DNA from: Oscillospiraceae bacterium
GTDB taxonomy: Bacteria; Bacillota_A; Clostridia; Oscillospirales; Oscillospiraceae
Reading direction: 5' to 3'
Assembly: GCA_021771675.1 (NCBI GenBank)
Contig: JAETOP010000027.1
Coordinates: 1 to 34,631 of the forward strand
Length of the DNA: 34,631 bases
Below, one piece after another: positions 23,117 to 32,878 of this stretch. The position numbers and the translations under genes are program-made. Under the pieces are notes generated by a model. That model saw only the letters and a program-made list of their open reading frames with translations. It was not told the origin of the DNA and did not search any database. Numbering within the stretch: position 1 is the first letter of the stretch; every line of letters begins with the position of its first letter.

Positions 23117-23145
23117 AGTATATTCATTTTTCCCAATTTCGTCAA
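23117..23145 (-). promoter_or_regulatory. SigA promoter of the alpha-glucan operon
   Basis: Minus-strand TTGACG (23145-23140), 17-nt spacer, TATACT (23122-23117). Transcription would start near 23110, leaving a leader of about 55 nt. No catabolite-repression operator is evident between it and the gene. Confidence 0.75.
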
Positions 23146-23166
23146 TCCCTCAGAATATCAGAAGAA

Positions 23167-23211
23167 CGGGGCAGGTTTTGGCGGAATTTTAGGCAATACC
23201 GCCCTCCCCGC
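23167..23211 (-). terminator. Weak hairpin after the dCMP deaminase gene
   Basis: Nested arms CGGGG/CCCCG and GGCGG/CCGCC lie directly beyond the stop codon; on the minus strand they are followed by the only moderately T-rich GTTCTTCTGATATT. Possible terminator separating the two operons. Confidence 0.3.
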
Positions 23212-23709
23212 CTAAGTAGCTTTCTCTTCCTCCGGCACAAAATCCAGCACAATGCTCTTCCGGTTGGGGGTCAGCTTGGTGAATTTCACCCCGGCGGATT
23301 GGAGCATCCGCTTGGAGGCCAGGTTCAGCATGGTGTCGCAATACTTATCCGACAGATAGATGACCTCCTTCACCCCGCTCTGGATGATGGCCTTGGCGCA
23401 TTCGTTGCAGGGGAACAGGGCCACGTACAGCCGGCTGCCTCGCAGATCCCGACCATTGGCATTGAGGATGGCGTTCAGCTCCGCATGAACCACATAGGGG
23501 TACTTGGTCTCGGCCCCCTCCCGCTCCCAGGGGTATTCGTCGTCGCTGCACCCCTTGGGCATCCCGTTGTAGCCGGTGGAGATGATGATGTTGTCCGGCG
23601 AGACGATGCAGGCCCCCACCTGGGTATTGGGGTCCTTGCTCCGCCTGGCCGCCAGCATGGCGATGCCCATGAAATATTCGTCCCAACTGATGTAGTCTTC
23701 CCGTTTCAT
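23212..23709 (-). CDS. dCMP deaminase (ComEB-like)
   Basis: 165 residues from ATG 23709, with GAGGAG 9 nt upstream; the open frame continues upstream over lgt only as a shadow. The zinc-dependent deaminase signature is complete: H75-A-E77 (proton shuttle Glu) and P-C101-N-E-C104 (Zn ligands). The N-terminal [25 protein letters not shown] and the YNGMPKG loop are typical of dCMP deaminases rather than cytidine or guanine deaminases. It converts dCMP to dUMP, the thymidylate precursor. It lies 50 nt after lgt as the last gene of the operon. Confidence 0.92.
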   Translation of the reverse strand: MKREDYISWDEYFMGIAMLAARRSKDPNTQVGACIVSPDNIIISTGYNGMPKGCSDDEYPWEREGAETKYPYVVHAELNAILNANGRDLRGSRLYVALFPCNECAKAIIQSGVKEVIYLSDKYCDTMLNLASKRMLQSAGVKFTKLTPNRKSIVLDFVPEEEKAT

Positions 23710-23759
23710 AAGATTTTTCTCCTCTCTCTGCATTTGGCGACGGCTCGCCGCCACGGGCA

Positions 23760-24581
23760 TTATTTCATCAATTTTGCCGGATCGTGGGGGCGGAAGTGCT
23801 GCCACAAAAGGATGGCGGAGGCGGCCAGGCAGGTGACGATGGCCAGCACCTGGCTCACCCGGAAGCTGCCCCAGTAGAGGCTGTCCACCCGGAGTCCCTC
23901 GATCCAGGCCCGGCCCAGGCCATACCAGGCGCAGTAGCCCAGGGCAATCTGGCCGTTGTATTTTCGGCGGGGATAGCAGTAATTCAAAATCAGGAAGCCC
24001 GCCAGGTTCCACACCGATTCAAACAAAAAGGTGGGGTAGTAATATTCAAATTCCCCGGTGACGGTGTTAAACAGCCCCATCCGGAAGAAGGAATCCGTGG
24101 CCGCTCCGAAGGCCTCCCGGTTGACGAAATTACCCCACCGGCCCACGCACTGGCCGATGAGGAAGCCCACCAGCACCAAATCCAGCAGAGCGGGGAGGTT
24201 GGCCTTCTTGATTTTACAGAAAATGGCTACCCCGATCACCGCACCGATGACGCTGCCATAGATGGCAATCCCCCCCTCCCAGATGAAGAGCACGGAAATT
24301 GGATTCTCCCGATAGTCCGCCCAGGAAAAGGCGCAGTAGTAGATGCGGGCGCAGATAATGGCCAGGGGTGTGACCCACAGCACGCCGTCCAGCAGATCAT
24401 CCTCCGTCAGCCCGGCATAGCGGCAACGTTTTCTGGCATAGAGCACTGCCAGCAGCATCCCCAGGGCGATAATCAAGCCATAGTAGTGAATTTCCAGAGG
24501 TCCCAGAGAGAGGGTTCGCCCGGGATTCACCTCAAGCCCCAGAAAGGGGAAGGAAATCACGGAATAGTTTGCAGGATTCAT
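23760..24581 (-). CDS. lgt: Prolipoprotein diacylglyceryl transferase
   Basis: 273 residues, about seven membrane helices. The Lgt signature [13 protein letters not shown] (147-159), with essential Arg148, is intact, and GRAWIEGLR supplies the second conserved Arg near residue 224. Where E. coli has the loop His103 (FHGGLIG), this protein has Tyr (IYGSVIG), as I recall for some other Clostridia. The enzyme transfers diacylglycerol from phosphatidylglycerol to the lipobox Cys of prelipoproteins at the membrane. The start codon overlaps the stop of the upstream M16 gene by 4 nt (ATGA), indicating coupled translation. Confidence 0.95.
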   Translation of the reverse strand: MNPANYSVISFPFLGLEVNPGRTLSLGPLEIHYYGLIIALGMLLAVLYARKRCRYAGLTEDDLLDGVLWVTPLAIICARIYYCAFSWADYRENPISVLFIWEGGIAIYGSVIGAVIGVAIFCKIKKANLPALLDLVLVGFLIGQCVGRWGNFVNREAFGAATDSFFRMGLFNTVTGEFEYYYPTFLFESVWNLAGFLILNYCYPRRKYNGQIALGYCAWYGLGRAWIEGLRVDSLYWGSFRVSQVLAIVTCLAASAILLWQHFRPHDPAKLMK

Positions 24582-25867
24582 TGGCGCTCCTCCCCGTCCA
24601 GCGGATAGATGATGGAGATGGCACAGCGCTCCCGCCGCACCACCCGGCCCAGGAATTCCTGAATTTCCTCCCGCCGGATGTCCCGGTAGATTTCCGGGAA
24701 GCGGAAATAGTCAAAGCCGGAAAAATGATAGGCGCAGATGCGAAAACAGGTGCCGTCCATGCTGTCCAGGCCCCGGATTCTTCTGCCCAGGGCGCTGCGC
24801 TTCATCCGCAGAAATTCCTCTTGGCTGATTCCCTCTTGTGAAAGCCGCTCCCCCTCCTGGAGGATGGCCTCCCGGACGGCCCGGGGGTCGTCGCTGTCCC
24901 CGCTGACGCAGAGCATGGCGCAGCCCTCCAATGTTTCAAAGCCGCCGCCGAAGGAGCTGTCGATGAGCCCCTGCTCATACAGCCGCAGATACAGCTCCGA
25001 GGACTCCCCAAATAATGCCTCCGCCGCCAAATCCGCCACCATTTCCCGGCGGATGGCCTCACTGCCGGTGCCCGTGCTCTCACATTTGAAGGCCATACTG
25101 AAGGTGGGCATGGCCACCTCCATGGCGCAGACCGTCTCCGCCTCCACCGGGGTCATTTCCTCCGGCCAGGCGGTTTCCTTCTCCCCCACGGGGCGCTTTT
25201 CATCCCCCAGCACCTGCCGGGCAATGTCTGACACCGATTCCGGGTCCACGTCCCCAATGACGCACAGCAGCATGTTGCCGGGGCTGTAAAAGGCCCGGTG
25301 GCAGAGGCTTAATATCTCCGGGGTAATCTCCCGGATGGACTCTCGGGTGCCCAGAATGGGAATGCGGATGGGATGGTTTTCATAGAGGGCCGCCATGAGA
25401 TTGTCAAAAATCACGCTGTCCGGGGCATCCAGGTTCATGCCGATCTCCTGGTCGATGATGCCCCGCTCCCGGTCCACGCTTTCCTGGGTGAAATAGGGAG
25501 TGGACACAAATTCCAGTAGCAGCCGCAGGCACTGGTCAAAGGCCTGGGTGCAGGTGAAATAATAGGCGGTCATGTCATAGCTGGTGAAGGCGTTCACGGA
25601 CGCCCCCAGGGCGGCGAACTCCGCCGTCACATCCCGGTCTCCGGGAAGCTCAAACATTTTGTGCTCCAGATAGTGGGCTACTCCAGCGGGGGCCTGATAC
25701 CGCTCTCCCTCCAGCCGGAATTGATTGTGAATGGAGCCGTAGCCCGTGACAAAATAGGCTGTGCTCCGGGCAAAGCCCCGCCGGGGAACCACCGCCACGG
25801 TCAGACCATTGGGCAGAATTTCCTGATATAGCGTTTCATCCAGCTCCGGGTAATCAAATTGGATCAT
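24578..25867 (-). CDS. M16 family zinc peptidase, catalytic subunit (YmfH-like)
   Basis: 429 residues. The inverted zinc motif H65-Y-L-E68-H69 is present, with the distal Glu141 (RGIIDQEIG) about 72 residues on, as required for M16 enzymes. The length is that of a half-size M16B protein, with two pseudo-repeated halves. It overlaps the upstream M16-like gene by 14 nt and lgt by 4 nt. It resembles the active partner of the Bacillus YmfF/YmfH pair; the substrate is unknown. No signal peptide, so it is probably cytoplasmic. Confidence 0.9.
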   Translation of the reverse strand: MIQFDYPELDETLYQEILPNGLTVAVVPRRGFARSTAYFVTGYGSIHNQFRLEGERYQAPAGVAHYLEHKMFELPGDRDVTAEFAALGASVNAFTSYDMTAYYFTCTQAFDQCLRLLLEFVSTPYFTQESVDRERGIIDQEIGMNLDAPDSVIFDNLMAALYENHPIRIPILGTRESIREITPEILSLCHRAFYSPGNMLLCVIGDVDPESVSDIARQVLGDEKRPVGEKETAWPEEMTPVEAETVCAMEVAMPTFSMAFKCESTGTGSEAIRREMVADLAAEALFGESSELYLRLYEQGLIDSSFGGGFETLEGCAMLCVSGDSDDPRAVREAILQEGERLSQEGISQEEFLRMKRSALGRRIRGLDSMDGTCFRICAYHFSGFDYFRFPEIYRDIRREEIQEFLGRVVRRERCAISIIYPLDGEERQ

Positions 25868-27134
25868 GTGGCGTTGTCCTTTCTGACAAAAAATAGGCCG
25901 TGTGGAGCTTCAATGTTTCCGCCGCCCGGGCCGCCTGCGGGGCGGTGACGGCGCTGACGGCCTGGATATAAGCTTCCGGGGTCAGGCCCAGGGAGCTGAG
26001 GGTGGCGGTAGCATAGTAGCCCTCGATGGCCCCGGGGGAATCGTGGGTGGCCCGGAGGCTGGAAATCAGGGCCTGCTTGGCGGCGTTCAACTCCTCCTGG
26101 GTGAACGATCCCTGGCGGCACAGCTCCAGCTGCCGGAGAATCTCCTGCTGGGCCTGCTCCCGCTTGCCGCAGTCAATGCCTGCGGACACGGTGACAATAC
26201 CCTTGGAGCCATAGTAGTTGGAGCCCACACTGTAGCACAGAGACTGCTTCTCCCGCAGGTTCATGAACAGCTTGGAGGTCATCCCTCCGCCGTAGATGAT
26301 GTTCAGCAGCTGCATGGCCGCAAATTCCTCCCGCCGGTTGGTGATGGGGGTGGTGAAGCCCAGGCAGAGCTTTCCCTGGGATACCTCCATCGTCTCGGTG
26401 TATTCCCCACCGGGGCTGGGCCGCAAATCCGTCTGGGGCGCCAGGGGCGCAGGCTCTCGGCCTGGGAGGTCAAAAAGAGGTTTCAGCAGCGCCGCCACTT
26501 CCTCCCCCGGGGCGCTGCCTACATAAAACATCTCAATGGGACTTTCCAGCAGGATTTTCTGATAATGGCGGTACAGCCCCACCGGGTCGATTGCCGCCAC
26601 CTGCTCCTTTTCTCCCAGCCGGGGCAGGCCGAAGCTGTCCTCCCGGCACATCCGCTTCAGCAGCTGCCCCATGGCATAGGTCTGCTTGTCGTTGAGTTCG
26701 CAGTCAATGGAGGAAATCAGATTTCGCTTTTCACTCTCCACGAAATCCTCCCGGAAGCCCCCGCCCTCCAGCGGGGAGCAAAACAGCAGCTCCTGAAGAA
26801 AATCCGCCAACGGCTCCAGCACCCGGTCCCCGGGCAGGGTGAAGCGCTGGTCCATGAAGCCGCAGTAGAGGCCGGTGGTCTGGTAGTCTCCCACCCGGCG
26901 GACCAGGGGGCTCACTGCCGCTCCGTACAAATCGTCCAGAGCCATGGTAATGCCCCGCAGATCCGGGTGGCGGGTGGTGCCCCGAAGCAGCACCGTGGGC
27001 AGCAGGGCGTTCATGGCCGCCTCCTGCGCCGCCATGGGCCGCACCAGCTGAATGCTGAGGCAGCCCTGCTTGAACCGGGGATCCCGGCAGCAGCGCAGGG
27101 TGACGCCGGGAAGAAGGGAATGGGTTTCGATCAT
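25854..27134 (-). CDS. M16-like non-catalytic partner (YmfF-like)
   Basis: 426 residues from ATG 27134, with AAGGAG 6 nt upstream; the frame reaches 27185 without another usable site. It aligns in pattern with half-size M16 peptidases (SIQLVRP near the start, TSKLFMNLREKQSLCYSV in the second half), but no HxxEH occurs where zinc would bind (LLPTVLLRGTTRHPDL). The SLCYSVGSNYY segment is the Arg/Tyr-type substrate-binding region found in partner subunits. It most likely forms a heterodimer with the next gene's product, as in other bacterial M16B pairs. First gene of the operon. Confidence 0.88.
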   Translation of the reverse strand: MIETHSLLPGVTLRCCRDPRFKQGCLSIQLVRPMAAQEAAMNALLPTVLLRGTTRHPDLRGITMALDDLYGAAVSPLVRRVGDYQTTGLYCGFMDQRFTLPGDRVLEPLADFLQELLFCSPLEGGGFREDFVESEKRNLISSIDCELNDKQTYAMGQLLKRMCREDSFGLPRLGEKEQVAAIDPVGLYRHYQKILLESPIEMFYVGSAPGEEVAALLKPLFDLPGREPAPLAPQTDLRPSPGGEYTETMEVSQGKLCLGFTTPITNRREEFAAMQLLNIIYGGGMTSKLFMNLREKQSLCYSVGSNYYGSKGIVTVSAGIDCGKREQAQQEILRQLELCRQGSFTQEELNAAKQALISSLRATHDSPGAIEGYYATATLSSLGLTPEAYIQAVSAVTAPQAARAAETLKLHTAYFLSERTTPHDPI

Positions 27135-27176
27135 TGCATACTCCTTAAATTGGATTATCGCCGTTATTTTCCACCT

Positions 27177-27205
27177 ATTATACACAAAATCCCGGCCCAG
27201 AACAA
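27177..27205 (-). promoter_or_regulatory. Promoter of the M16-lgt-dCMP deaminase operon
   Basis: Minus-strand TTGTTC (27205-27200), 17-nt spacer, TATAAT (27182-27177); start expected near 27170. The -35 is weak, the -10 perfect. The -35 and spacer lie inside a 10-bp inverted repeat. Confidence 0.55.
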
Positions 27206-27224
27206 GCCCCAGGCCGGGATTTTG
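27189..27224. other. Inverted repeat overlapping the M16 operon promoter
   Basis: AATCCCGGCC and GGCCGGGATT form a perfect 10-bp stem with a 14-nt loop, T-rich on both outer sides. It could be a bidirectional terminator or an operator, since it encloses the -35 box. 27225-27288 shows nothing else. Confidence 0.45.
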
Positions 27225-27288
27225 AAGATTAAATATTTATTAGGGAACGCTTAATCACATATAAGGCCGGAATTCACCGCCAAAGATA

Positions 27289-27317
27289 TTGCGTTTCTTG
27301 TCGAACTGTGATATTCT
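27289..27317 (+). promoter_or_regulatory. Candidate promoter of the small toxin gene
   Basis: TTGCGT (27289-27294), 17-nt spacer, TATTCT (27312-27317) with TGA before it (extended -10). The start would be near 27324, just before the left inverted-repeat arm. Confidence 0.45.
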
Positions 27318-27336
27318 AAGCTTGGTCAATGACCCG

Positions 27337-27374
27337 GAAGGGACACCACTTACGGCGGACGGATGCCTCCCCCT
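27337..27374. repeat. Left arm of inverted repeat flanking the toxin cassette
   Basis: GAAGGGACACC (27337-27347) and GATGCCTCCCCCT (27362-27374) are the reverse complement, with a shorter middle, of 27580-27610. The two predicted transcripts of the cassette would therefore begin with nearly the same sequence. Confidence 0.65.
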
Positions 27375-27411
27375 CGCAAAAGCCCCAGGCCAATGCAAAG
27401 GGGGTGGTGAA

Positions 27412-27501
27412 ATGGTTACTTATGAAAACCTGTTTGCGTTTGCACTGGTTATCATCGAAACCATTACACTTGTTGTCCTCATTTTCAAGAACAACAAGTG
27501 A
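27412..27501 (+). CDS. 29-residue membrane peptide, putative holin-like type I toxin
   Basis: ATG 27412 preceded by AAGGGGGTGGTGA, a strong Shine-Dalgarno sequence. The peptide starts MVTYENLFAFALVIIETITL and ends in VVLIFKNNK: a polar start, one membrane helix and a basic tail. This is the pattern of the small Hol_Tox ('putative holin-like toxin') proteins of Bacillota, which include type I toxins that damage membranes. A 17-bp bidirectional terminator follows 19 nt later, and a promoter-like sequence beyond it points back toward the gene. The upstream extension of the frame (to 27289) has no start signal. Confidence 0.72.
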   Translation: MVTYENLFAFALVIIETITLVVLIFKNNK

Positions 27502-27503
27502 GC

Positions 27504-27531
27504 GTAATTTCCGATAAAAACAGGAAATTAC
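27504..27531. other. Alternative short hairpin at the toxin gene 3' end
   Basis: GTAATTTCC (27504-27512) and GGAAATTAC (27523-27531) pair around a 10-nt loop. The second arm is also part of the large terminator stem (27521-27573), so the two structures exclude each other. Confidence 0.5.
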
Positions 27532-27573
27532 TCCGTCCCAACCTTCTCCAAAAGTCGACGGAGTAATTTCCTG
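27516..27573. terminator. Bidirectional terminator of the toxin cassette
   Basis: CAGGAAATTACTCCGTC (27521-27537) and GACGGAGTAATTTCCTG (27557-27573) form a perfect 17-bp stem with a 19-nt loop. On the minus strand TTTTTA follows directly. The plus strand lacks a T-run, so termination there is less certain. Confidence 0.75.
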
Positions 27574-27608
27574 AACCAAAGGGGGAGGCACCGTTCGTCG
27601 GTGTCCCT
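27516..27608 (-). ncRNA. Candidate antisense RNA antitoxin
   Basis: A perfect TATAAT box on the minus strand (27620-27615) would start an RNA near 27608, and the terminator ends it at about 27516, giving about 93 nt. It overlaps the 3' end of the toxin mRNA if that mRNA extends through the terminator stem. The -35 region is poor. The layout matches convergent type I systems such as txpA/RatA. Inference from layout only. Confidence 0.45.
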
Positions 27609-27610
27609 TC
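27580..27610. repeat. Right arm of inverted repeat flanking the toxin cassette
   Basis: AGGGGGAGGCACC and GGTGTCCCTTC mirror the left arm at 27337-27374. A read-through toxin mRNA could close end-to-end here, a fold known to silence other type I toxin mRNAs. Confidence 0.65.
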
Positions 27611-27690
27611 TGTTATTATACTACCACATTTGTCCTGACTTTGCAAGGCATATTTTAAAGTCCCTGCGAATGGCCGGCGACCATGCCCGC

Positions 27691-28845
27691 TTACTTAAAG
27701 AAATCGTTGAGAATGTCCTGGAAGCCCTTCCGCTTGGGAGTAACGCTCCGGCTGACGGTGCCGTCGAACTGGCGCAGCAGTTCCTTCTGCTCGTTTGTCA
27801 GCTTGGTGGGCGTCTCCACTACCACCGAGAAGTGGTGATCGCCCCTGAGCTTGGGGTTGCCCACCTGGGGGATGCCCTTGCCCCGGAGAATGAACTCCCG
27901 GCCGGTCTGGGTGCCCTCGGGAATGGTGTATGTCACCTTGCCGTCCAGGGTGGGAACCTCGATCTCCGCCCCCAGAGCTGCCTGGGCAAAGGAGATTGGC
28001 ACCTCGCAGTACACGTCAAACTCCCGGCGCTTAAAGAGCTTGTGGGGCTTGATGCGCACCTCAGCCAGCAGATCGCCGCTGGGCGCACCGCCGCTGCCCA
28101 CATTGCCCTCGCCCCGGACACGGACGCTCTGCCCGTCGTTCACACCGGCGGGAACCTTCACGGTCACCCGCTTGGTGCGGCGAACCTTGCCCTTGCCCTT
28201 GCAGGTGTTGCAGGGCGTCTTGATGATCTTGCCCTTGCCGCCGCACTGGGAGCAGGTGGTGGTGGACTGCATCTGCATTCCCATGAAGTTCTGAACCACC
28301 CGCTCCTGGCCGGTGCCCCGGCACTTGGGACAGGTTTCAATGTTGCCGTCGGCGCTGCCGGTGCCGTTGCAGGCGGCGCAGTTTTCGATGCGGGGAACGC
28401 TGACCTCCTTGTCGCAGCCGAAGGCGGCCTCCTCAAAGGTCAAATCCAGCCGGGACATGATGTTCTCGCCCCGGCGTCCGGCGCTCTGGCCGCCGCTCCT
28501 GCGCCCCCCGCCGCCGAACAGGTCGCCGAAAATATCCCCCAGGTCGCTGAAGCCGCCGAACCCGCCAAAGCCGTCGAAGCCATTGAATCCGGCGCCGCCG
28601 GCGTAGTTGGGGTCCACACCGGCAAAGCCATACTGGTCATACCGGGCCCGCTTCTCGTCGTCGGACAGCACCTCATATGCCTCGCCCACCTCTTTGAACT
28701 TCTCCTCGGCCTCTTTGTTGCCGGGGTTCCGGTCCGGGTGGTATTTCATGGCCGCCTTTCGGTAGGCCTTTTTTATATCTTCTGCACTGGCGCCCTTTTC
28801 CACGCCCAGCACCTCATAGTAATCTCGCTTATTCGTATCTGCCAT
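27691..28845 (-). CDS. dnaJ: Chaperone protein DnaJ
   Basis: 384 residues. The J domain (about 7-72) has the HPD motif in YHPDRNPG. A Gly/Phe-rich linker follows ([17 protein letters not shown]). The zinc region has four CxxCxGxG-type repeats ([32 protein letters not shown]), then the two C-terminal substrate-binding beta domains. It delivers unfolded proteins to DnaK and stimulates its ATPase. Last gene of the heat-shock cluster, 171 nt after dnaK, with a terminator and an AT-rich repeat in that gap. The ribosome-binding site (GGGGTG) is modest. Confidence 0.97.
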   Translation of the reverse strand: MADTNKRDYYEVLGVEKGASAEDIKKAYRKAAMKYHPDRNPGNKEAEEKFKEVGEAYEVLSDDEKRARYDQYGFAGVDPNYAGGAGFNGFDGFGGFGGFSDLGDIFGDLFGGGGRRSGGQSAGRRGENIMSRLDLTFEEAAFGCDKEVSVPRIENCAACNGTGSADGNIETCPKCRGTGQERVVQNFMGMQMQSTTTCSQCGGKGKIIKTPCNTCKGKGKVRRTKRVTVKVPAGVNDGQSVRVRGEGNVGSGGAPSGDLLAEVRIKPHKLFKRREFDVYCEVPISFAQAALGAEIEVPTLDGKVTYTIPEGTQTGREFILRGKGIPQVGNPKLRGDHHFSVVVETPTKLTNEQKELLRQFDGTVSRSVTPKRKGFQDILNDFFK

Positions 28846-28865
28846 ATGTTTTCACCCCACAGTGA

Positions 28866-28960
28866 TAGATATAAGGTATAAGATATGAGATATAAGATTA
28901 TTTCAAATTTTACGGTCTTCCTGTATCTTGTATCCCATATCTTGTATCTCATATCTTCTT
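28866..28960. repeat. AT-rich imperfect inverted repeat between dnaK and dnaJ
   Basis: GATATAAGGTATAAGATATG (from 28866) and its continuation to 28898 are an imperfect reverse complement of 28922-28960 (TGTATCTTGTATCCCATATC and onward). Both arms are made of roughly 10-bp units related to TATCTTGTATC. There is no ORF. It contrasts with the GC-rich genes on both sides, as an inserted repeat would. Confidence 0.6.
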
Positions 28961-28971
28961 TCTTTTGCCCC

Positions 28972-28998
28972 GAAAAGGGGCGACATTTCTGCCGCCCC
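28972..28998 (-). terminator. Terminator-like hairpin after dnaK
   Basis: Minus strand: GGGGCG (28998-28993) pairs with CGCCCC (28982-28977) around a 10-nt loop, followed by TTTT. It would lower dnaJ transcription relative to dnaK. Confidence 0.55.
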
Positions 28999-29016
28999 TG
29001 GGGCTGTTTTGATTTT

Positions 29017-31448
<2,432 letters not shown>

Positions 31449-31463
31449 ATGCGGGTCTCTCCT

Positions 31464-32540
31464 TTATTTCGGTGGTTTTTCATCCGGCTCCGAAGCGCCG
31501 GGAAGCTGGGGTGTCTCGGGCTTGGCGAACATCTTACTCAGGTTTTCGGCGAAGCAGCTCAAGCGGGCAGTAACCTTGGCGTAATCCATCCGAGTGGGGC
31601 CGACCACGCCGATCACGCCCTGGAGCCCGTCGCCAATGTCAAATTTGGTCATCACCACGGAGGTGTCCTTCAGCTCATCGGCCACGTTTTCTGGCCCTAC
31701 AATCACCTTGGTTCCGTTGGCTCCCTCCATCACGGCGGGAAGGCCGCTGAGGGCGTCCTCGTCGATGCTGGCCAGCACTCGCTGGGCCTTGTCCACGTCC
31801 CGGTACTCCGGCAGGCCCAGAAGCCTTGCCTGCCCGGCTACGGCCAGATTGGTGGAGCCGTGATTTTTCAACGTCTCGGTAACAAAATCCACGATCACCG
31901 GCACCAGGCTGGCGGCGGCTCCGGCGGAGCGCATCACCTTTTCCATCAGCTCGGCGGTGAATTCCTCCAGAGGAAGCTCGGTCATGGTGGCATTGAGCAG
32001 GGCGGTGAGCAGATTCAGCTCCGTCTCCCCAATGCTCAGGGGCAGCTTAATCAGCCTGTTCACCACCTGGTCGCCGGGGAGGGTGAGCACCAGGATGAAG
32101 CTTCCGGTGCCCGAGGGGAGCAAATTGAATTTCAGCACAGTGGCGCTGCCCTGACGGGAAGCGGCGCTGATAGCGGGAAGATTGGTGGCCTGGGAGACAA
32201 GCCTGGCGACCTTTTCCACCATTTTGTCCACCCGGTTCATTTTCTCCTCGATGGCGCTGGTGATGGACTTGGTTTCGTCCACGCTGAGGCGGTAGTCCAG
32301 CATCAGCTCATCCACATACAGCCGATAGCCTGCGGCGGAGGGAACCCGCCCGGCGCTGGTGTGGGGCTGCTCCAGGTAGCCCATGGTGGTGAGCTCGGCC
32401 ATTTCGTTGCGAATGGTGGCGGAGGAGTAGTTCATATCCGGCAGCTCTGTGATAGCCTTGGAACCAACCGGCTCGGCGGTTCGGATATACAGGTCAACCA
32501 CGCTGCGCAGAACCTTTTTCTTCCGTTCGGTAAGCTCCAT
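31464..32540 (-). CDS. hrcA: Heat-inducible transcription repressor HrcA
   Basis: 358 residues from ATG 32540, with AAAGGAGG 6 nt upstream; an in-frame GTG at 32567 lies inside the CIRCE operator and is rejected. The winged-helix N-terminus (ERKKKVLRSVVDLYI, TAEPVGSKAI, SSATIRNEMAELTTMGYLEQPHTSAGRVPS) is diagnostic. A GAF-like domain and C-terminal dimer region follow. It represses the operon by binding CIRCE and needs GroE-type chaperones for activity in other Bacillota. It is first in the operon it controls. Confidence 0.97.
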   Translation of the reverse strand: MELTERKKKVLRSVVDLYIRTAEPVGSKAITELPDMNYSSATIRNEMAELTTMGYLEQPHTSAGRVPSAAGYRLYVDELMLDYRLSVDETKSITSAIEEKMNRVDKMVEKVARLVSQATNLPAISAASRQGSATVLKFNLLPSGTGSFILVLTLPGDQVVNRLIKLPLSIGETELNLLTALLNATMTELPLEEFTAELMEKVMRSAGAAASLVPVIVDFVTETLKNHGSTNLAVAGQARLLGLPEYRDVDKAQRVLASIDEDALSGLPAVMEGANGTKVIVGPENVADELKDTSVVMTKFDIGDGLQGVIGVVGPTRMDYAKVTARLSCFAENLSKMFAKPETPQLPGASEPDEKPPK

Positions 32541-32556
32541 GAACGTCCTCCTTTCA

Positions 32557-32583
32557 TTAGCACTCACTCTCTCTGAGTGCTAA
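32557..32583 (-). promoter_or_regulatory. CIRCE operator, proximal copy
   Basis: TTAGCACTC-N9-GAGTGCTAA, a perfect match to the HrcA-binding site, lying between the transcription start and the hrcA ribosome-binding site. Confidence 0.97.
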
Positions 32584-32607
32584 GCACACTATACCAGAGA
32601 GTGCTAA
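32581..32607 (-). promoter_or_regulatory. Second, overlapping CIRCE-like operator
   Basis: Left arm TAAGCACAC (32581-32589, 7 of 9 matching), spacer of exactly 9 nt, right arm GAGTGCTAA (32599-32607, perfect). It shares 3 nt with the proximal CIRCE and covers the -10 box. Confidence 0.75.
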
Positions 32608-32616
32608 AAATGTCAA
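32588..32616 (-). promoter_or_regulatory. SigA promoter of the hrcA-grpE-dnaK cluster
   Basis: Minus strand: TTGACA (32616-32611), 17-nt spacer, TATAGT (32593-32588). The start is expected near 32581, between the two CIRCE copies. Confidence 0.9.
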
Positions 32617-32702
32617 CCCCCCGTTTTTGAATTATCTATTAACTTTATATGATGATTTCTTTGACCCGGGCCAAAGCCCTACCCGCCCAGGGGATTTTTG
32701 TC

Positions 32703-32731
32703 TTTACGGTTCCCCGGTATGGGTGTATAAT
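32703..32731 (+). promoter_or_regulatory. Possible plus-strand promoter
   Basis: TTTACG (32703-32708), 17-nt spacer, TATAAT (32726-32731). The nearest plus-strand gene starts at 33402 beyond a repeat element, so it may drive that operon, an RNA, or nothing. 32732-32878 has no recognisable gene. Confidence 0.35.
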
Positions 32732-32878
32732 ACATTGTGATTACATGATTGAGATTGGTTTTGCCAATTTATGCGTCAATTTGTAATTTGGCGGCGAGTC
32801 GCCGCAGACAATTTCGCACGGGGATGGTCTGTCATCGTTTTTGCCCTGACCCGCCCGGTAACGCTTTTGCAGCACGTT

